This document shows positions 1-7,968 of a DNA stretch of 38,042 bases, piece after piece. The stretch lies in NCBI GenBank assembly GCA_030525745.1, contig JAUNED010000019.1:1-38042 (forward strand), written 5' to 3'. Both the position numbers and the translations under genes were made by a program. Numbering within the stretch: position 1 is the first letter of the stretch; each line of letters opens with the position of its first letter. Origin of the DNA: Lonepinella koalarum (GTDB lineage: Bacteria; Pseudomonadota; Gammaproteobacteria; Enterobacterales; Pasteurellaceae). A model generated the notes under the pieces. It made no database searches. It was not told the DNA's origin and worked only from the letters and a program-made list of their open reading frames with translations.

Positions 1-2
1 TG

Positions 3-155
3 CTGGTTTGTGGCGACAAAGAGATCAGTGAGGGCAAAATCGCCGTCCGCACCCGTAAAGGTACCGACCTCGGTACTTACAAAGTAGAAGACTTTGTGGA
101 AATCCTAAAAACCCAAATCCGCAACCGTGAGTTGAAGTTGTTGGGTGAAGAATAG
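3..155 (+). CDS. thrS: Threonyl-tRNA synthetase, C-terminal end only
   Basis: The window opens inside a reading frame of 50 codons ending in TAG. Seen: the peptide begins [20 protein letters not shown] and ends [11 protein letters not shown]. Known: this matches the end of the anticodon-binding domain of class II threonyl-tRNA synthetases, which contains the VCGDKE and VRTRxGxDLG segments. The enzyme charges tRNA-Thr in the cytoplasm. Only the last part is present, so nothing can be said of its start or its control. The gene is followed by a uptake-signal hairpin that probably ends its transcript. Confidence 0.9.
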   Translation: MVCGDKEISEGKIAVRTRKGTDLGTYKVEDFVEILKTQIRNRELKLLGEE

Positions 156-173
156 AACACAATAAATGAAGTG

Positions 174-206
174 AAAAGTGCGGTCAATTTGACCGCACTT
201 TTGTTA
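174..206 (+). terminator. Intrinsic terminator made of two inverted uptake signals
   Basis: Two uptake signals face each other: AAAAGTGCGGTCAA and TTGACCGCACTTTT form a near-perfect stem followed by TTGTTATTT. It lies 19 bp after the thrS stop and just beyond the convergent tyrP stop, so it may serve both genes. Paired uptake signals used as terminators are well known in Haemophilus. Confidence 0.8.
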
Positions 207-214
207 TTTGAAAA

Positions 215-1429
215 TTAACCAACCACTTTTGGTAAAATGCCGGCTTCAATTAAGAAAGGAACTATTACAATAAATACGCCTATGATTAACGCCATCAGTA
301 GGGAAATATTGCCACCTTTAACACGATAGTTTAATGTCATGCCTTGACGACGTAATTTCCAAACCATCGCAATAGGTAGCACAATGGCGTAGAAAGCAAA
401 CATCTGTCCGGCATAGCCTAGCGCAGCAATAAAACCTTGAGGATAAAAGAAAGCAAATAACATTGGTGGGATAAAAGTCATCATACCCAATGATATTCTG
501 CTTGGTTTAATATTAATGCGTTTTAGTAAATCTTCTAAGGCCTCAAATAATCCCAATGCCACTCCTAAAAAAGAGGTCACTAAAGCTAATGTCGAAAAAA
601 TTCTGACGGTAGCGCCGATAATTGTACTGCCAGTGATTTCAGTTGCGGCAACCGCAAGTCCATTAAGGCTTGGATCTCGTTCTAAAATTTGTAAAAATGC
701 GGTTTGGCTAAGTACGCCATGAGTAGCCAGTTGCCATAAAATATAAGCGATTAAGGGGATTGCCGTTCCGATAAGAATGGAAATTCTGAGGGCTTTTACA
801 TTGCCTTCCAAGTAACGATTTAAACTTGGAATAGAGCCATGGAAACCAAATGCAGTAAAAAATACCGGGCTGGCAGAAATGAGTAATGCACTTTCAATCG
901 GCATAGCCAAAAGATTATTGAGTTCAATTTTAGGTAAAAAAAGGAAAAGAACTAAGATAAACGCTGCAAATTTGACTCCTACCAATAAGCGATTAACTAA
1001 ATCAACACTGGTTGTTCCTTTAATAATGAACACACCAAAGACAGCTGTAAATAAAATACCCGCAATGCGTTTAGTCGTAGTTTCATCAATAATTTCAGGT
1101 AAAACACCGGCAATAGTGGAACTTCCGCCGGAGACATAAGCCGATAAAATGGCATAAAGGAAAATAATTAATACTGCAGTAGAAATAACACGACCGAATG
1201 TACCGTAATATTTTTCAGCCAATGTTCCAATACCGGCATCGCTGTCAACTGTTTGATACAATTCAACAAATAATAATGCACTAAAACACAATAATACCCA
1301 CAACGCCAATAACAAAATCATGGTAAAACCAAAACCGATACCGGCAGATGTTAAAGGCATTGCCAACATTCCTCCACCTATGGTTGTACCGGCAACAATT
1401 AATGCACTGCCTACTGTTTTATTTTTCAT
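215..1429 (-). CDS. tyrP: Tyrosine-specific transporter TyrP
   Basis: A 404-residue inner-membrane permease of the hydroxy/aromatic amino acid (HAAAP) family that imports tyrosine with protons. Seen: it starts MKNKTVGSALIVAGTTIGGG, very close to E. coli TyrP, with the family's glycine-rich first helix (GTTIGGGMLAMP, about residues 14-25). About 11 hydrophobic segments follow, and the length is that of the family. Start: the ATG at 1429 follows GAGGTTTGT, an acceptable ribosome site. It is monocistronic: uvrB lies upstream on the same strand but a dedicated promoter with TyrR boxes sits in the 94-bp gap. Mtr or TnaB-like transport of tryptophan is possible, but the likeness and the TyrR boxes favour tyrosine. 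Confidence 0.9.
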   Translation of the reverse strand: MKNKTVGSALIVAGTTIGGGMLAMPLTSAGIGFGFTMILLLALWVLLCFSALLFVELYQTVDSDAGIGTLAEKYYGTFGRVISTAVLIIFLYAILSAYVSGGSSTIAGVLPEIIDETTTKRIAGILFTAVFGVFIIKGTTSVDLVNRLLVGVKFAAFILVLFLFLPKIELNNLLAMPIESALLISASPVFFTAFGFHGSIPSLNRYLEGNVKALRISILIGTAIPLIAYILWQLATHGVLSQTAFLQILERDPSLNGLAVAATEITGSTIIGATVRIFSTLALVTSFLGVALGLFEALEDLLKRINIKPSRISLGMMTFIPPMLFAFFYPQGFIAALGYAGQMFAFYAIVLPIAMVWKLRRQGMTLNYRVKGGNISLLMALIIGVFIVIVPFLIEAGILPKVVG

Positions 1430-1459
1430 ACAAACCTCATTTTTGTTAAAAGTGCGGTC

Positions 1460-1488
1460 ATTTTAGCAAAAGAAAACAAAAATGAAAA
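1460..1488 (-). promoter_or_regulatory. tyrP promoter
   Basis: Read on the minus strand: -35 TTTTCA (1488-1483), 17-bp spacer, -10 TAAAAT (1465-1460). The -35 hexamer is the outer half of the weaker TyrR box. An uptake signal (1451-1459) directly follows the -10. Confidence 0.65.
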
Positions 1489-1519
1489 ATAAATTTTACA
1501 GTGTAAATTTTTATTTACA
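1483..1519 (-). promoter_or_regulatory. Double TyrR operator of tyrP
   Basis: Seen: a perfect TyrR box, TGTAAA-N6-TTTACA, at 1502-1519. One base away is a second box at 1483-1500, which on the minus strand reads TGTAAA-N6-TTTTCA (one mismatch). Known: E. coli tyrP has the same layout, a strong box upstream and a weak box overlapping the -35, through which TyrR activates with phenylalanine and represses with tyrosine. Centre spacing here is 19 bp. Inference: TyrR controls tyrP in this organism too. Confidence 0.85.
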
Positions 1520-1523
1520 AAAA

Positions 1524-3557
1524 TTATTCTAAGATAAATTGCTGGCGTAATTGTTGTAGCTGATCCCTAATAGCTGCGGCTTTTTCAAATTCCAAATCTT
1601 GTGCCAATCTATACATTTGTTGTTCTAAACGTTTAATTTCTTTTTGCAAATCTTTCGGATTTTTGACTGTACTATAATCAGCTTGTGCCTCTTCTACTCT
1701 GGTATTTCGGTGAGATCTACTTTTCGCTTTGTTCACAGCTCCCTGCCCAATATCAAGCAACTCCCCGACTTTTTTATTCAACGCTTGCGGAATAATGCCT
1801 TTCTCTTCATTATATTTCATCTGTTTTTCACGGCGGCGATTGGTTTCCGTGATGGCTTTTTCCATTGAATTGGTGATACGATCCGCATATAAAATTGCCT
1901 TACCTTGTAAGTTTCGAGCCGCTCGCCCAATAGTTTGAATTAGCGAACGTTCAGATCGCAAAAAACCTTCTTTATCTGCATCTAAAATAGCCACTAAAGA
2001 GACTTCCGGAATATCCAACCCTTCACGCAACAAGTTAATACCAACCAGAACATCAAATTCTCCCAAGCGTAAATCACGAATAATTTCCACCCGTTCCACC
2101 GTATCAATATCAGAATGCAAATAACGCACACGCACGCCATGTTCTTCTAAATAATCAGTGAGATCTTCCGCCATTTTTTTAGTTAATGTCGTCACCAAAA
2201 CCCGTTCATTTTTGACCGCTCTTTGGCGACATTCGGACAATAAATCATCAACTTGAATTGCCACAGGTCGAATTTCAATTTCAGGATCCAATAAACCTGT
2301 TGGACGAACCACTTGGTCGATAATTTCATCGCCGGATTTATCCAATTCATAGGGACCGGGAGTCGCTGAAACATAGATAGTTTGAGGAGCAAGCCGCTCA
2401 AATTCTTCAAAACGCAGCGGTCGGTTATCTAATGCCGAGGGCAAACGAAAACCATATTCCACCAAGGTTTCTTTTCGAGAGCGGTCACCACGATACATCC
2501 CACCGATTTGTGGTACGGTGACATGGCTTTCATCAATTATCAACAAACCATCAGCCGGAATATAGTCAAACAAAGTCGGTGGTGGTTCCCCTTCTTTTCT
2601 ACCCGACAAATAGCGAGAATAGTTTTCAATACCTGAGCAATAGCCCAATTCATTCATCATCTCAATATCAAACTGGGTTCGCTGTGTAATACGTTGTTCT
2701 TCCAGTAACTTATTATCCAATATAAACTGCTCCCGTCGCTGTACTAACTCCCTTTTGATCTTTTCAATAGCCTCTAAAATACGTTCGCGAGGGGTGACAT
2801 AATGGGTTTTCGGATAAATGGTAAAACGTGGCACTGTACCAAAATTTGTACCGGTAAGCGGATCAAAAATGCTGAGTCGCTCGATTTCATCATCAAATAA
2901 TTCTACCCGCAAAGCACGGTCATCACTTTCAGCCGGAAAAATATCTATAATTTCTCCCCGCACACGAAAAGTGCCACGTTGAAACGCTTGATCATTACGG
3001 GTATATTGCAATTCGGCCAATTTGGCCAAAATTTCCCGTTGATTAATAATTGCTCCCGTTTGTAAATGTAACATCATTTTCAAATAGGAATCCGGATCGC
3101 CTAAACCATAAATCGCAGAAACTGATGCGACAACAATAGTATCCCTACGTTCTAAAAAAGATTTTGTAGCAGATAAACGCATTTGCTCAATTTGATCATT
3201 AATAGAGGCATCTTTTTCAATAAAGGTATCACTGCTTGGCACATAGGCTTCCGGCTGGTAATAATCGTAGTAAGACACGAAATATTCCACTGCATTTTCG
3301 GGAAAAAATGCCTTCATTTCAGCATAAAGTTGCGCAGCAAGTGTTTTATTCGGAGCTAGTAACATAGCTGGCCGATTTAATTGAGCTATCACATTGGCAA
3401 TCGTAAAGGTTTTACCGGATCCCGTTACACCAAGTAAGGTTTGGTGAGCCAAGCCATCGTTTAAATTTTCCACTAATTTGGCAATTGCCTGTGGTTGATC
3501 GCCGGAAGGTTTGAAATCAGAATGTAAAATAAAAGGTTTGGAATGTTTTTCAGTCAT
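1524..3557 (-). CDS. uvrB: Excinuclease ABC subunit B
   Basis: A 677-residue UvrB, the damage-verifying helicase of nucleotide excision repair; it is loaded by UvrA and recruits UvrC. Seen: Walker A GVTGSGKT at residues 43-50, the beta-hairpin signature [12 protein letters not shown] near residue 100 that inserts between DNA strands, the DESH box ([12 protein letters not shown]), helicase motif VI (QTIGRAARN), and a C-terminal UVR domain that contacts UvrC. Length is typical (E. coli 673). The ATG at 3557 is preceded by weak Shine-Dalgarno sequence. It stands alone between a non-coding region and tyrP. A degenerate LexA-like box upstream suggests SOS control. Confidence 0.96.
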   Translation of the reverse strand: MTEKHSKPFILHSDFKPSGDQPQAIAKLVENLNDGLAHQTLLGVTGSGKTFTIANVIAQLNRPAMLLAPNKTLAAQLYAEMKAFFPENAVEYFVSYYDYYQPEAYVPSSDTFIEKDASINDQIEQMRLSATKSFLERRDTIVVASVSAIYGLGDPDSYLKMMLHLQTGAIINQREILAKLAELQYTRNDQAFQRGTFRVRGEIIDIFPAESDDRALRVELFDDEIERLSIFDPLTGTNFGTVPRFTIYPKTHYVTPRERILEAIEKIKRELVQRREQFILDNKLLEEQRITQRTQFDIEMMNELGYCSGIENYSRYLSGRKEGEPPPTLFDYIPADGLLIIDESHVTVPQIGGMYRGDRSRKETLVEYGFRLPSALDNRPLRFEEFERLAPQTIYVSATPGPYELDKSGDEIIDQVVRPTGLLDPEIEIRPVAIQVDDLLSECRQRAVKNERVLVTTLTKKMAEDLTDYLEEHGVRVRYLHSDIDTVERVEIIRDLRLGEFDVLVGINLLREGLDIPEVSLVAILDADKEGFLRSERSLIQTIGRAARNLQGKAILYADRITNSMEKAITETNRRREKQMKYNEEKGIIPQALNKKVGELLDIGQGAVNKAKSRSHRNTRVEEAQADYSTVKNPKDLQKEIKRLEQQMYRLAQDLEFEKAAAIRDQLQQLRQQFILE

Positions 3558-3597
3558 TTTAAGTTGGAATTTAACTACTGATCATCTATAAAGTGCG

Positions 3598-3613
3598 GTG
3601 TATTTTATCACAG
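3598..3613 (-). promoter_or_regulatory. Possible LexA (SOS) box upstream of uvrB
   Basis: On the minus strand CTGTGATAAAATACAC matches the LexA pattern CTG-N10-CAG except for the last base, with the usual A/T-rich centre. It lies about 40 bp before the uvrB start and overlaps a TAAAAT that could be a -10. uvrB is an SOS gene in E. coli. The imperfect half-site keeps confidence low. Confidence 0.4.
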
Positions 3614-3917
3614 TTTTATAACAAAATCAGGGCAGAAAATTTCAAGTTTTACACAGACTTAGCAATGTCAAGTTAATAAATATAAAAAATAAAAAATTTT
3701 TCTTAAAAATCTATTTGAATTTTCATAACCAATTGAAAAATAAAATAATGTTATTTTACAATCAATCCTTTCCAGATAACTGCCAAGACGAGAAAAAACA
3801 AGGGATTGCGATATATTTCAAAAAATAATTCACAAACTTATCCACAGGCTGTGTGGATATTAAAATGAGGAAAAAAATCAACTTCAAAAGTGCGATCAAA
3901 ATTTTTCAAATTTTACC
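3614..3917. other. Non-coding A/T-rich stretch with an inverted pair of DnaA-like boxes
   Basis: No gene is visible. Positions 3655-3760 are almost pure A/T. A near-match to the IHF site (AATCAA-N4-TTC, last base off) is at 3760-3772. TTATCCACA, a perfect DnaA box, is at 3838-3846 and its inverted partner TGTGGATAT (one mismatch) is at 3852-3860, five bases apart. A degenerate uptake signal (AAGTGCGAT) is near 3890. The arrangement recalls a DnaA-binding or titration locus more than a promoter region. See findings. Confidence 0.5.
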
Positions 3918-3946
3918 TTGACAAACCAACCTTCTCTCTTTATTAT
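3918..3946 (+). promoter_or_regulatory. Promoter of tRNA-Asn
   Basis: TTGACA (3918-3923), a 17-bp spacer, and TATTAT (3941-3946): nearly perfect sigma-70 hexamers. Transcription would start about 25 bases before the mature tRNA. The next bases after the -10 (TCGCACC) are G/C-rich, resembling a stringent discriminator. Confidence 0.85.
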
Positions 3947-3977
3947 TCGCACCTCATCTTGATTGATACCTTATTAT

Positions 3978-4053
3978 TCCTCCTTAGTTCAGTCGGTAGA
4001 ACGGTGGACTGTTAATCCATATGTCGCAGGTTCGAGTCCCGCAGGAGGAGCCA
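3978..4053 (+). tRNA. tRNA-Asn (anticodon GTT)
   Basis: A 76-nt cloverleaf with encoded CCA. The 7-bp acceptor stem pairs 3978-3984 (TCCTCCT) with 4043-4049 (AGGAGGA). The anticodon stem pairs 4004-4008 with 4016-4020, and the anticodon GTT is at 4011-4013. GGTTCGAGTCC forms the T arm. It differs from E. coli tRNA-Asn at only a few stem positions, all compensated. It has its own promoter and terminator, so it is a single-gene transcript. Confidence 0.97.
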
Positions 4054-4117
4054 TTTTCTTTTGGTAAAACTTTTATTTCTCTCCTTTTATAAAAGTTTTC
4101 TATCAGCCAAAAGCTTT

Positions 4118-4146
4118 AGCCCGTTTATCGGGCTTTTATTTTTTAT
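4118..4146 (+). terminator. Intrinsic terminator of tRNA-Asn
   Basis: AGCCCG-TTTAT-CGGGCT (4118-4134) is followed by TTTATTTTTTA. It lies 65 bp after the tRNA and before the yrbG-like gene. Confidence 0.85.
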
Positions 4147-4207
4147 CCGTTGCTATCTTTCATTTTTCCAATCCACTATAATTCGCCTTTATTTTATAGG
4201 GGAAATT

Positions 4208-5176
4208 ATGTTACTTGCTTCTCTTGCTATTATTTTCGGTTTATTGTTATTAATTTGGTCGGCAGATCGCTTTGTTGAAGGAGCTGCCGCTACAGCCCGC
4301 CATTTTGGTATGCCACAATTATTAATCGGTATTGTCATCATCGGTTTTGGCACATCTGCTCCTGAGATGATTGTCTCCGCATTTTCTGCTATCAATGGTA
4401 ACCCCGGTATTGCATTAGGTAACGCCTATGGGTCTAACATAACCAATATCGGCTTGATTTTAGGATTAACCGCTTTAATTATTCCTTTAAATGTCAATTC
4501 CCAAGTACTAAAACAAGAATTACCGATTTTAATTTTTGTTACCGCACTCTCCGGCTGTTTAATTTACGATGCTGATATTAGTTTCGCAGATGCAGTCATA
4601 TTACTTGCTGCATTTACCCTTTATATGATTTGGACAATATGGCAAGGGCTAACCAATAAAAACGATAATCTCGCTACTGATGTACAACAAGAACTCAATT
4701 CGCAAGAATATCAGCCACTTCCACAAGCTCTATTATGGGTTCTCATTGGCTTAGCTTTATTAATGGCAAGCTCACAAGCATTAGTTTGGGGGGCTGTGCA
4801 AATTGCCTACTATTTTGGTGTAAGTGATTTAATTATCGGCCTGACTATTGTCGCTGTAGGCACTTCTTTGCCTGAATTAGCTTCTTCTATTGTTGCCGCA
4901 CGAAAAGGTGAAACCGATTTAGCCGTCGGCAATATTATCGGATCCAACTTATTCAACACCTTAGCGGTTGTCGGCATAGCCGGTATCATATCCCCTATGC
5001 AGGTCGAAGCCGAAGTTTTCTCACGGGATATGTCTGTCATGTCTGCATTTACACTAGCCTTACTAATTTTTAGTTACGGTCTTAAAAAAAGCGGAAAAAT
5101 CACCCGTTTCAAAGGCTTTCTTCTTTTACTCAACTACATTGCTTACAATTCTTACTTAATTCAGACCGCACTTTAA
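4208..5176 (+). CDS. yrbG: YrbG-type sodium/calcium exchanger family protein
   Basis: A 322-residue integral inner-membrane protein of the CaCA (Na_Ca_ex) superfamily, which swaps Ca2+ for Na+ or H+. Seen: two inverted alpha-repeats, the first with GFGTSAPEM (residues 46-54) and GNAYGSNITN, the second with VGTSLPEL (about 216-223) and GNIIGSNLFN. These hold the acidic ion-binding residues. About ten hydrophobic segments. Start: the frame is open upstream to 4061, overlapping the tRNA terminator, but the ATG at 4208 has TAGGGGAAATT before it and gives the usual length (E. coli YrbG 325). A TATAAT at 4177-4182 may be its -10. The next gene starts 8 bp later, so the two may be cotranscribed. Actual substrate is not shown by the sequence. 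Confidence 0.85.
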   Translation: MLLASLAIIFGLLLLIWSADRFVEGAAATARHFGMPQLLIGIVIIGFGTSAPEMIVSAFSAINGNPGIALGNAYGSNITNIGLILGLTALIIPLNVNSQVLKQELPILIFVTALSGCLIYDADISFADAVILLAAFTLYMIWTIWQGLTNKNDNLATDVQQELNSQEYQPLPQALLWVLIGLALLMASSQALVWGAVQIAYYFGVSDLIIGLTIVAVGTSLPELASSIVAARKGETDLAVGNIIGSNLFNTLAVVGIAGIISPMQVEAEVFSRDMSVMSAFTLALLIFSYGLKKSGKITRFKGFLLLLNYIAYNSYLIQTAL

Positions 5177-5184
5177 ACTAAAAA

Positions 5185-6036
5185 ATGTTAAACAATCCTT
5201 ATAATATTGCTTTGTTTAAAACCCATTGTACCGCAGTGTTATTCGGTGCAACGGGTATTTTCGGCGTACTTATTAAAAGCAACGCTGATGTACTTACCTT
5301 AGCCAGATTAATTATTGCCTTTCTCGCTCTATCTGCTTTTTTCCTGCTTAAAAGAACAAAATTAAACAAATTAGGCCTCAAAGAAACGGGGATACAAGCT
5401 TTGCTCGGCGGACTGCTTACTGCCCATTGGGTTACATTCTATATTGCCGTTAAAGTCGGTGGCGTAGCAGTAGGTACCTTGGGATTTGCCAGTTTCCCTG
5501 CTTTCGTAGCGTTATTTGAAATGTGGGTATTCAAAGAGCGGTTAAAAATGAGTGAGTTTTATTTGTTAGCTGCTATTACGCTTGGATTGACTTTAGTCAC
5601 CCCTGAATTTCAATTCGGTAATCAAGCCACACAAGGATTATTATGGGGAATTTTATCCGGTGCAATCTATGCGATTTTGGCTATCCTCAACCGAAAAAAT
5701 GCCTCTCAACTTACTGGCTCACAAGCAAGTTGGTGGCAATATTTATTTGGCGCACTTATTCTCTCGCCTTTCGCTCCACAACTCGCTGATGTACCACCAA
5801 ATGATTGGTTCTGGCTACTCTGTTTAGGACTACTTTGTACAGGTGTTGCCTATACCTTATTCGTTTCTAGCCTGAATATCCTCAATGCCAGAACTGCCGC
5901 AATGATCATCTCCCTCGAGCCTGTTTATGCCATTATTATGGCATGGCTTTGGCTGAATGAAACACCAAGTCTCACCATGATATTAGGCGGCATTATCATT
6001 GTATGCTCAGTCGCCTTGGTTAATTTAAAAAAATAA
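5185..6036 (+). CDS. DMT-superfamily (EamA) transporter
   Basis: A 283-residue inner-membrane protein with about ten hydrophobic helices arranged as two EamA repeats (roughly residues 8-135 and 148-281). Seen: the second repeat carries GVAYTLFVSSLNILNARTAA and SLEPVYAIIMAWLWLNE, a conserved signature of these drug/metabolite exporters. The family moves amino acids, nucleotides or drugs out of the cell; the substrate here cannot be read from sequence. It begins 8 bp after the yrbG-like stop with only a weak ribosome site (AAACTAAAAA), suggesting translational coupling. purE follows after a PurR-controlled promoter, so it is not part of the purine operon. Confidence 0.8.
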   Translation: MLNNPYNIALFKTHCTAVLFGATGIFGVLIKSNADVLTLARLIIAFLALSAFFLLKRTKLNKLGLKETGIQALLGGLLTAHWVTFYIAVKVGGVAVGTLGFASFPAFVALFEMWVFKERLKMSEFYLLAAITLGLTLVTPEFQFGNQATQGLLWGILSGAIYAILAILNRKNASQLTGSQASWWQYLFGALILSPFAPQLADVPPNDWFWLLCLGLLCTGVAYTLFVSSLNILNARTAAMIISLEPVYAIIMAWLWLNETPSLTMILGGIIIVCSVALVNLKK

Positions 6037-6064
6037 TGACTTCGTTATTTCATCAATTCTCTTT

Positions 6065-6111
6065 TTGTCAACCGCAATCGTTTGCCTAAAGTGCAAGAAT
6101 TATGTTATTCT
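6065..6111 (+). promoter_or_regulatory. purE promoter with PurR operator
   Basis: The PUR box CCGCAATCGTTTGCCT (6072-6087) matches the consensus ACGCAAACGTTTGCGT at 13 of 16 positions, including the core GCAA-N-CGTTTGC. It overlaps a possible promoter TTGCCT (6082-6087), 18 bp, TATTCT (6106-6111); an alternative -35 is TTGTCA (6065-6070). Known: PurR with hypoxanthine or guanine represses purEK in E. coli from an operator in the same place. Inference: same control here. Confidence 0.8.
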
Positions 6112-6159
6112 ACACCCCAATATTTCCCTTTTTTTCTGTTTTTCTATAGGACGATCCTT

Positions 6160-6657
6160 ATGTCAAACCAACCAGCTCAAATTGCCATCGTAATGGGATC
6201 TAAAAGCGACTGGGCAACTATGCAAGAAGCCTCTCAAATTCTTGATGAATTGCAAATTCCTTACCATGTTGAGGTGGTTTCAGCTCATAGAACACCGGAT
6301 AAATTATTCAGTTTTGCTGAAAGCGCCGAACAAAACGGCTATAAAGTCATTATTGCCGGTGCCGGCGGTGCTGCCCATTTACCGGGCATGATTGCGGCAA
6401 AAACATTAGTGCCGGTGTTGGGCGTACCGGTAAAAAGTTCAATGCTGAACGGTATAGATAGTCTCTATTCTATCGTGCAAATGCCAAAAGGTATTCCTGT
6501 CGGCACATTGGCTATTGGCCCTGCCGGCGCAGCAAATGCCGGTTTATTGGCAGCACAGATTTTAGCTGCTTGGGATCAGGATTTATTGAACCGTTTAAAA
6601 ACGTTCCGCCATCATCAAACGGATTTAGTGTTAAATAATCCCGATCCAAGAAATTAA
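6160..6657 (+). CDS. purE: N5-carboxyaminoimidazole ribonucleotide mutase
   Basis: A 165-residue class I PurE that converts N5-CAIR to CAIR in de novo purine synthesis; it works as an octamer after PurK. Seen: MGSKSDW (residues 12-18) binding the substrate phosphate, the catalytic SAHRTP (His43), the [11 protein letters not shown] loop, and [15 protein letters not shown] near the end. Start: an upstream ATG-less extension is open to 6082 but lies in the promoter; the ATG at 6160 has TAGGACGATCCTT upstream and gives normal length (E. coli 169). purK follows in 86 bp but an uptake-signal hairpin separates them. Confidence 0.95.
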   Translation: MSNQPAQIAIVMGSKSDWATMQEASQILDELQIPYHVEVVSAHRTPDKLFSFAESAEQNGYKVIIAGAGGAAHLPGMIAAKTLVPVLGVPVKSSMLNGIDSLYSIVQMPKGIPVGTLAIGPAGAANAGLLAAQILAAWDQDLLNRLKTFRHHQTDLVLNNPDPRN

Positions 6658-6673
6658 TACATATGACATTTTC

Positions 6674-6715
6674 ACCGCACTTTTCAACCTATTAAAAAAG
6701 TGCGGTCATTTTTTT
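6674..6715 (+). terminator. Uptake-signal hairpin between purE and purK
   Basis: ACCGCACTTTT (6674-6684) and AAAAGTGCGGT (6696-6706) form an 11-bp perfect stem with an 11-base loop, followed by CATTTTTTTG. It has all parts of an intrinsic terminator, yet sits inside what should be one operon, so it may lower purK expression relative to purE. Confidence 0.75.
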
Positions 6716-6743
6716 GATATTTGTTAAATTTAAGGCTTTTACT

Positions 6744-7823
6744 ATGCAAAAAAGTACTTTATATCCAACGATTTATGTCCTAGGTAACGGCCAACTCGGA
6801 AGAATGTTGCGCTATGCAGGTGCCCCATTGGATATTCATGTGGAACCCTTAGCATTCAATGCCCCTGTATTTGGCTTGAACGAAGACAGCATTATTACTG
6901 CCGAAATAGAACGTTGGGAAGAAACGCCTTTAACTACATTACTCGGTAATCATGATAAATTTGTAAATAAAAATGTCTTCAGCACAACGGCGGATCGTTT
7001 CACCCAAAAATCCTTATTGGATCAATTGGAACTACCAACGTCCCCTTGGTGTTTGCTGGAAAGTGCGGTGCAATTTTCACAAGTTTTTCACAGTATTGGT
7101 GAAAAAGTGGTAATCAAACGCCGTACCGGTGGTTATGACGGTCGTGGGCAATGGATTGTTACTGCCGAAAATCAAGAAGTGATTACAGATGATTTATTCG
7201 GTGAAGTGATTGCAGAGAAATTCATTCCTTTCGAGGGAGAAGTGTCTATTGTCGGGGCAAGATTTCGCAACGGCGAAACCCGTTTTTATCCTGTCACTCA
7301 CAATTTACAACAGCAAGGGATTTTACGTTATAGTGTCGCTGATGGTTCAAATGCGCATTTACAATCTCAAGCAGAAGCGATGTTAAGTAAAGTAATGCAA
7401 CATTTGGATTACGTCGGTGTTATGGCAATGGAATGCTTTGTTATAGAAGGGAAACTACTTATTAATGAACTAGCTCCTCGTGTACATAACAGTGGGCATT
7501 GGACACAATTAGGCTGTTCTGTCAGCCAGTTTGAATTACATTTGCGTGCTTTACTTGACTTACCTACACCACAATTACACACTTTTGCCCCCTGTGTCAT
7601 GGTGAATTTAATTGGCACTGAGCATAATCCAAACTGGTTAAATACTCCTTTTAGCCAAGTCCATTGGTATGGTAAAGAAGTACGCCTCGGACGTAAAGTC
7701 GGTCATATTAATTTAAGCCACCCAGATAAAAATATACTGATAAGCCAACTACAAAAATTAGCCGGCGAATTACCTGAAGATTATCAATCCGGTTTAATTT
7801 GGGCAATTGAAAAATTAAAATAA
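6744..7823 (+). CDS. purK: N5-carboxyaminoimidazole ribonucleotide synthase
   Basis: A 359-residue ATP-grasp ligase that makes N5-CAIR from AIR, bicarbonate and ATP, the step before PurE. Seen: the N-terminal nucleotide-fold start YVLGNGQLGRML, ATP-grasp segments VIKRRTGGYDGRGQW and EKFIPFEGEVSIV, and the metal site ELAPRVHNSGHWT. Start: the frame is open from 6714, but the ATG at 6744 follows TTTAAGGCTTTTACT and matches the usual start (E. coli MKQVCVLGNGQLGRML). A uptake signal lies within the gene near 7060. No separate strong promoter is evident, so it is probably read through from purE past the hairpin. Confidence 0.95.
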   Translation: MQKSTLYPTIYVLGNGQLGRMLRYAGAPLDIHVEPLAFNAPVFGLNEDSIITAEIERWEETPLTTLLGNHDKFVNKNVFSTTADRFTQKSLLDQLELPTSPWCLLESAVQFSQVFHSIGEKVVIKRRTGGYDGRGQWIVTAENQEVITDDLFGEVIAEKFIPFEGEVSIVGARFRNGETRFYPVTHNLQQQGILRYSVADGSNAHLQSQAEAMLSKVMQHLDYVGVMAMECFVIEGKLLINELAPRVHNSGHWTQLGCSVSQFELHLRALLDLPTPQLHTFAPCVMVNLIGTEHNPNWLNTPFSQVHWYGKEVRLGRKVGHINLSHPDKNILISQLQKLAGELPEDYQSGLIWAIEKLK

Positions 7824-7894
7824 TCTAATTTCTGACCGCACTTTTTCGTTTTTTTATAACTAATCGAGAAAATATCAATATTTTTTCAAAATAG

Positions 7895-7926
7895 GGATTG
7901 CACAGGCAATCCTTGTTTAGTATAAA
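7895..7926 (+). promoter_or_regulatory. aspC promoter and overlapping hairpin
   Basis: TTGCAC (7899-7904), 16-bp spacer, TATAAA (7921-7926) form a plausible promoter 43 bp before aspC. The hairpin GGATTGC-ACAG-GCAATCC (7895-7912) followed by TTGTTT overlaps it; that could be the purK terminator, with the promoter built on top of it. Confidence 0.5.
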
Positions 7927-7968
7927 AAGCATATTCTTTTCTAAACACAACATTACAAGGATATTCTT

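Noticed and set aside
3614-3917. The A/T-rich DnaA-box region as the chromosomal origin oriC
   Set aside because: Only two DnaA boxes are visible, GATC sites are not enriched, and none of the usual origin neighbours (dnaA, dnaN, mnmG, rpmH) is near.
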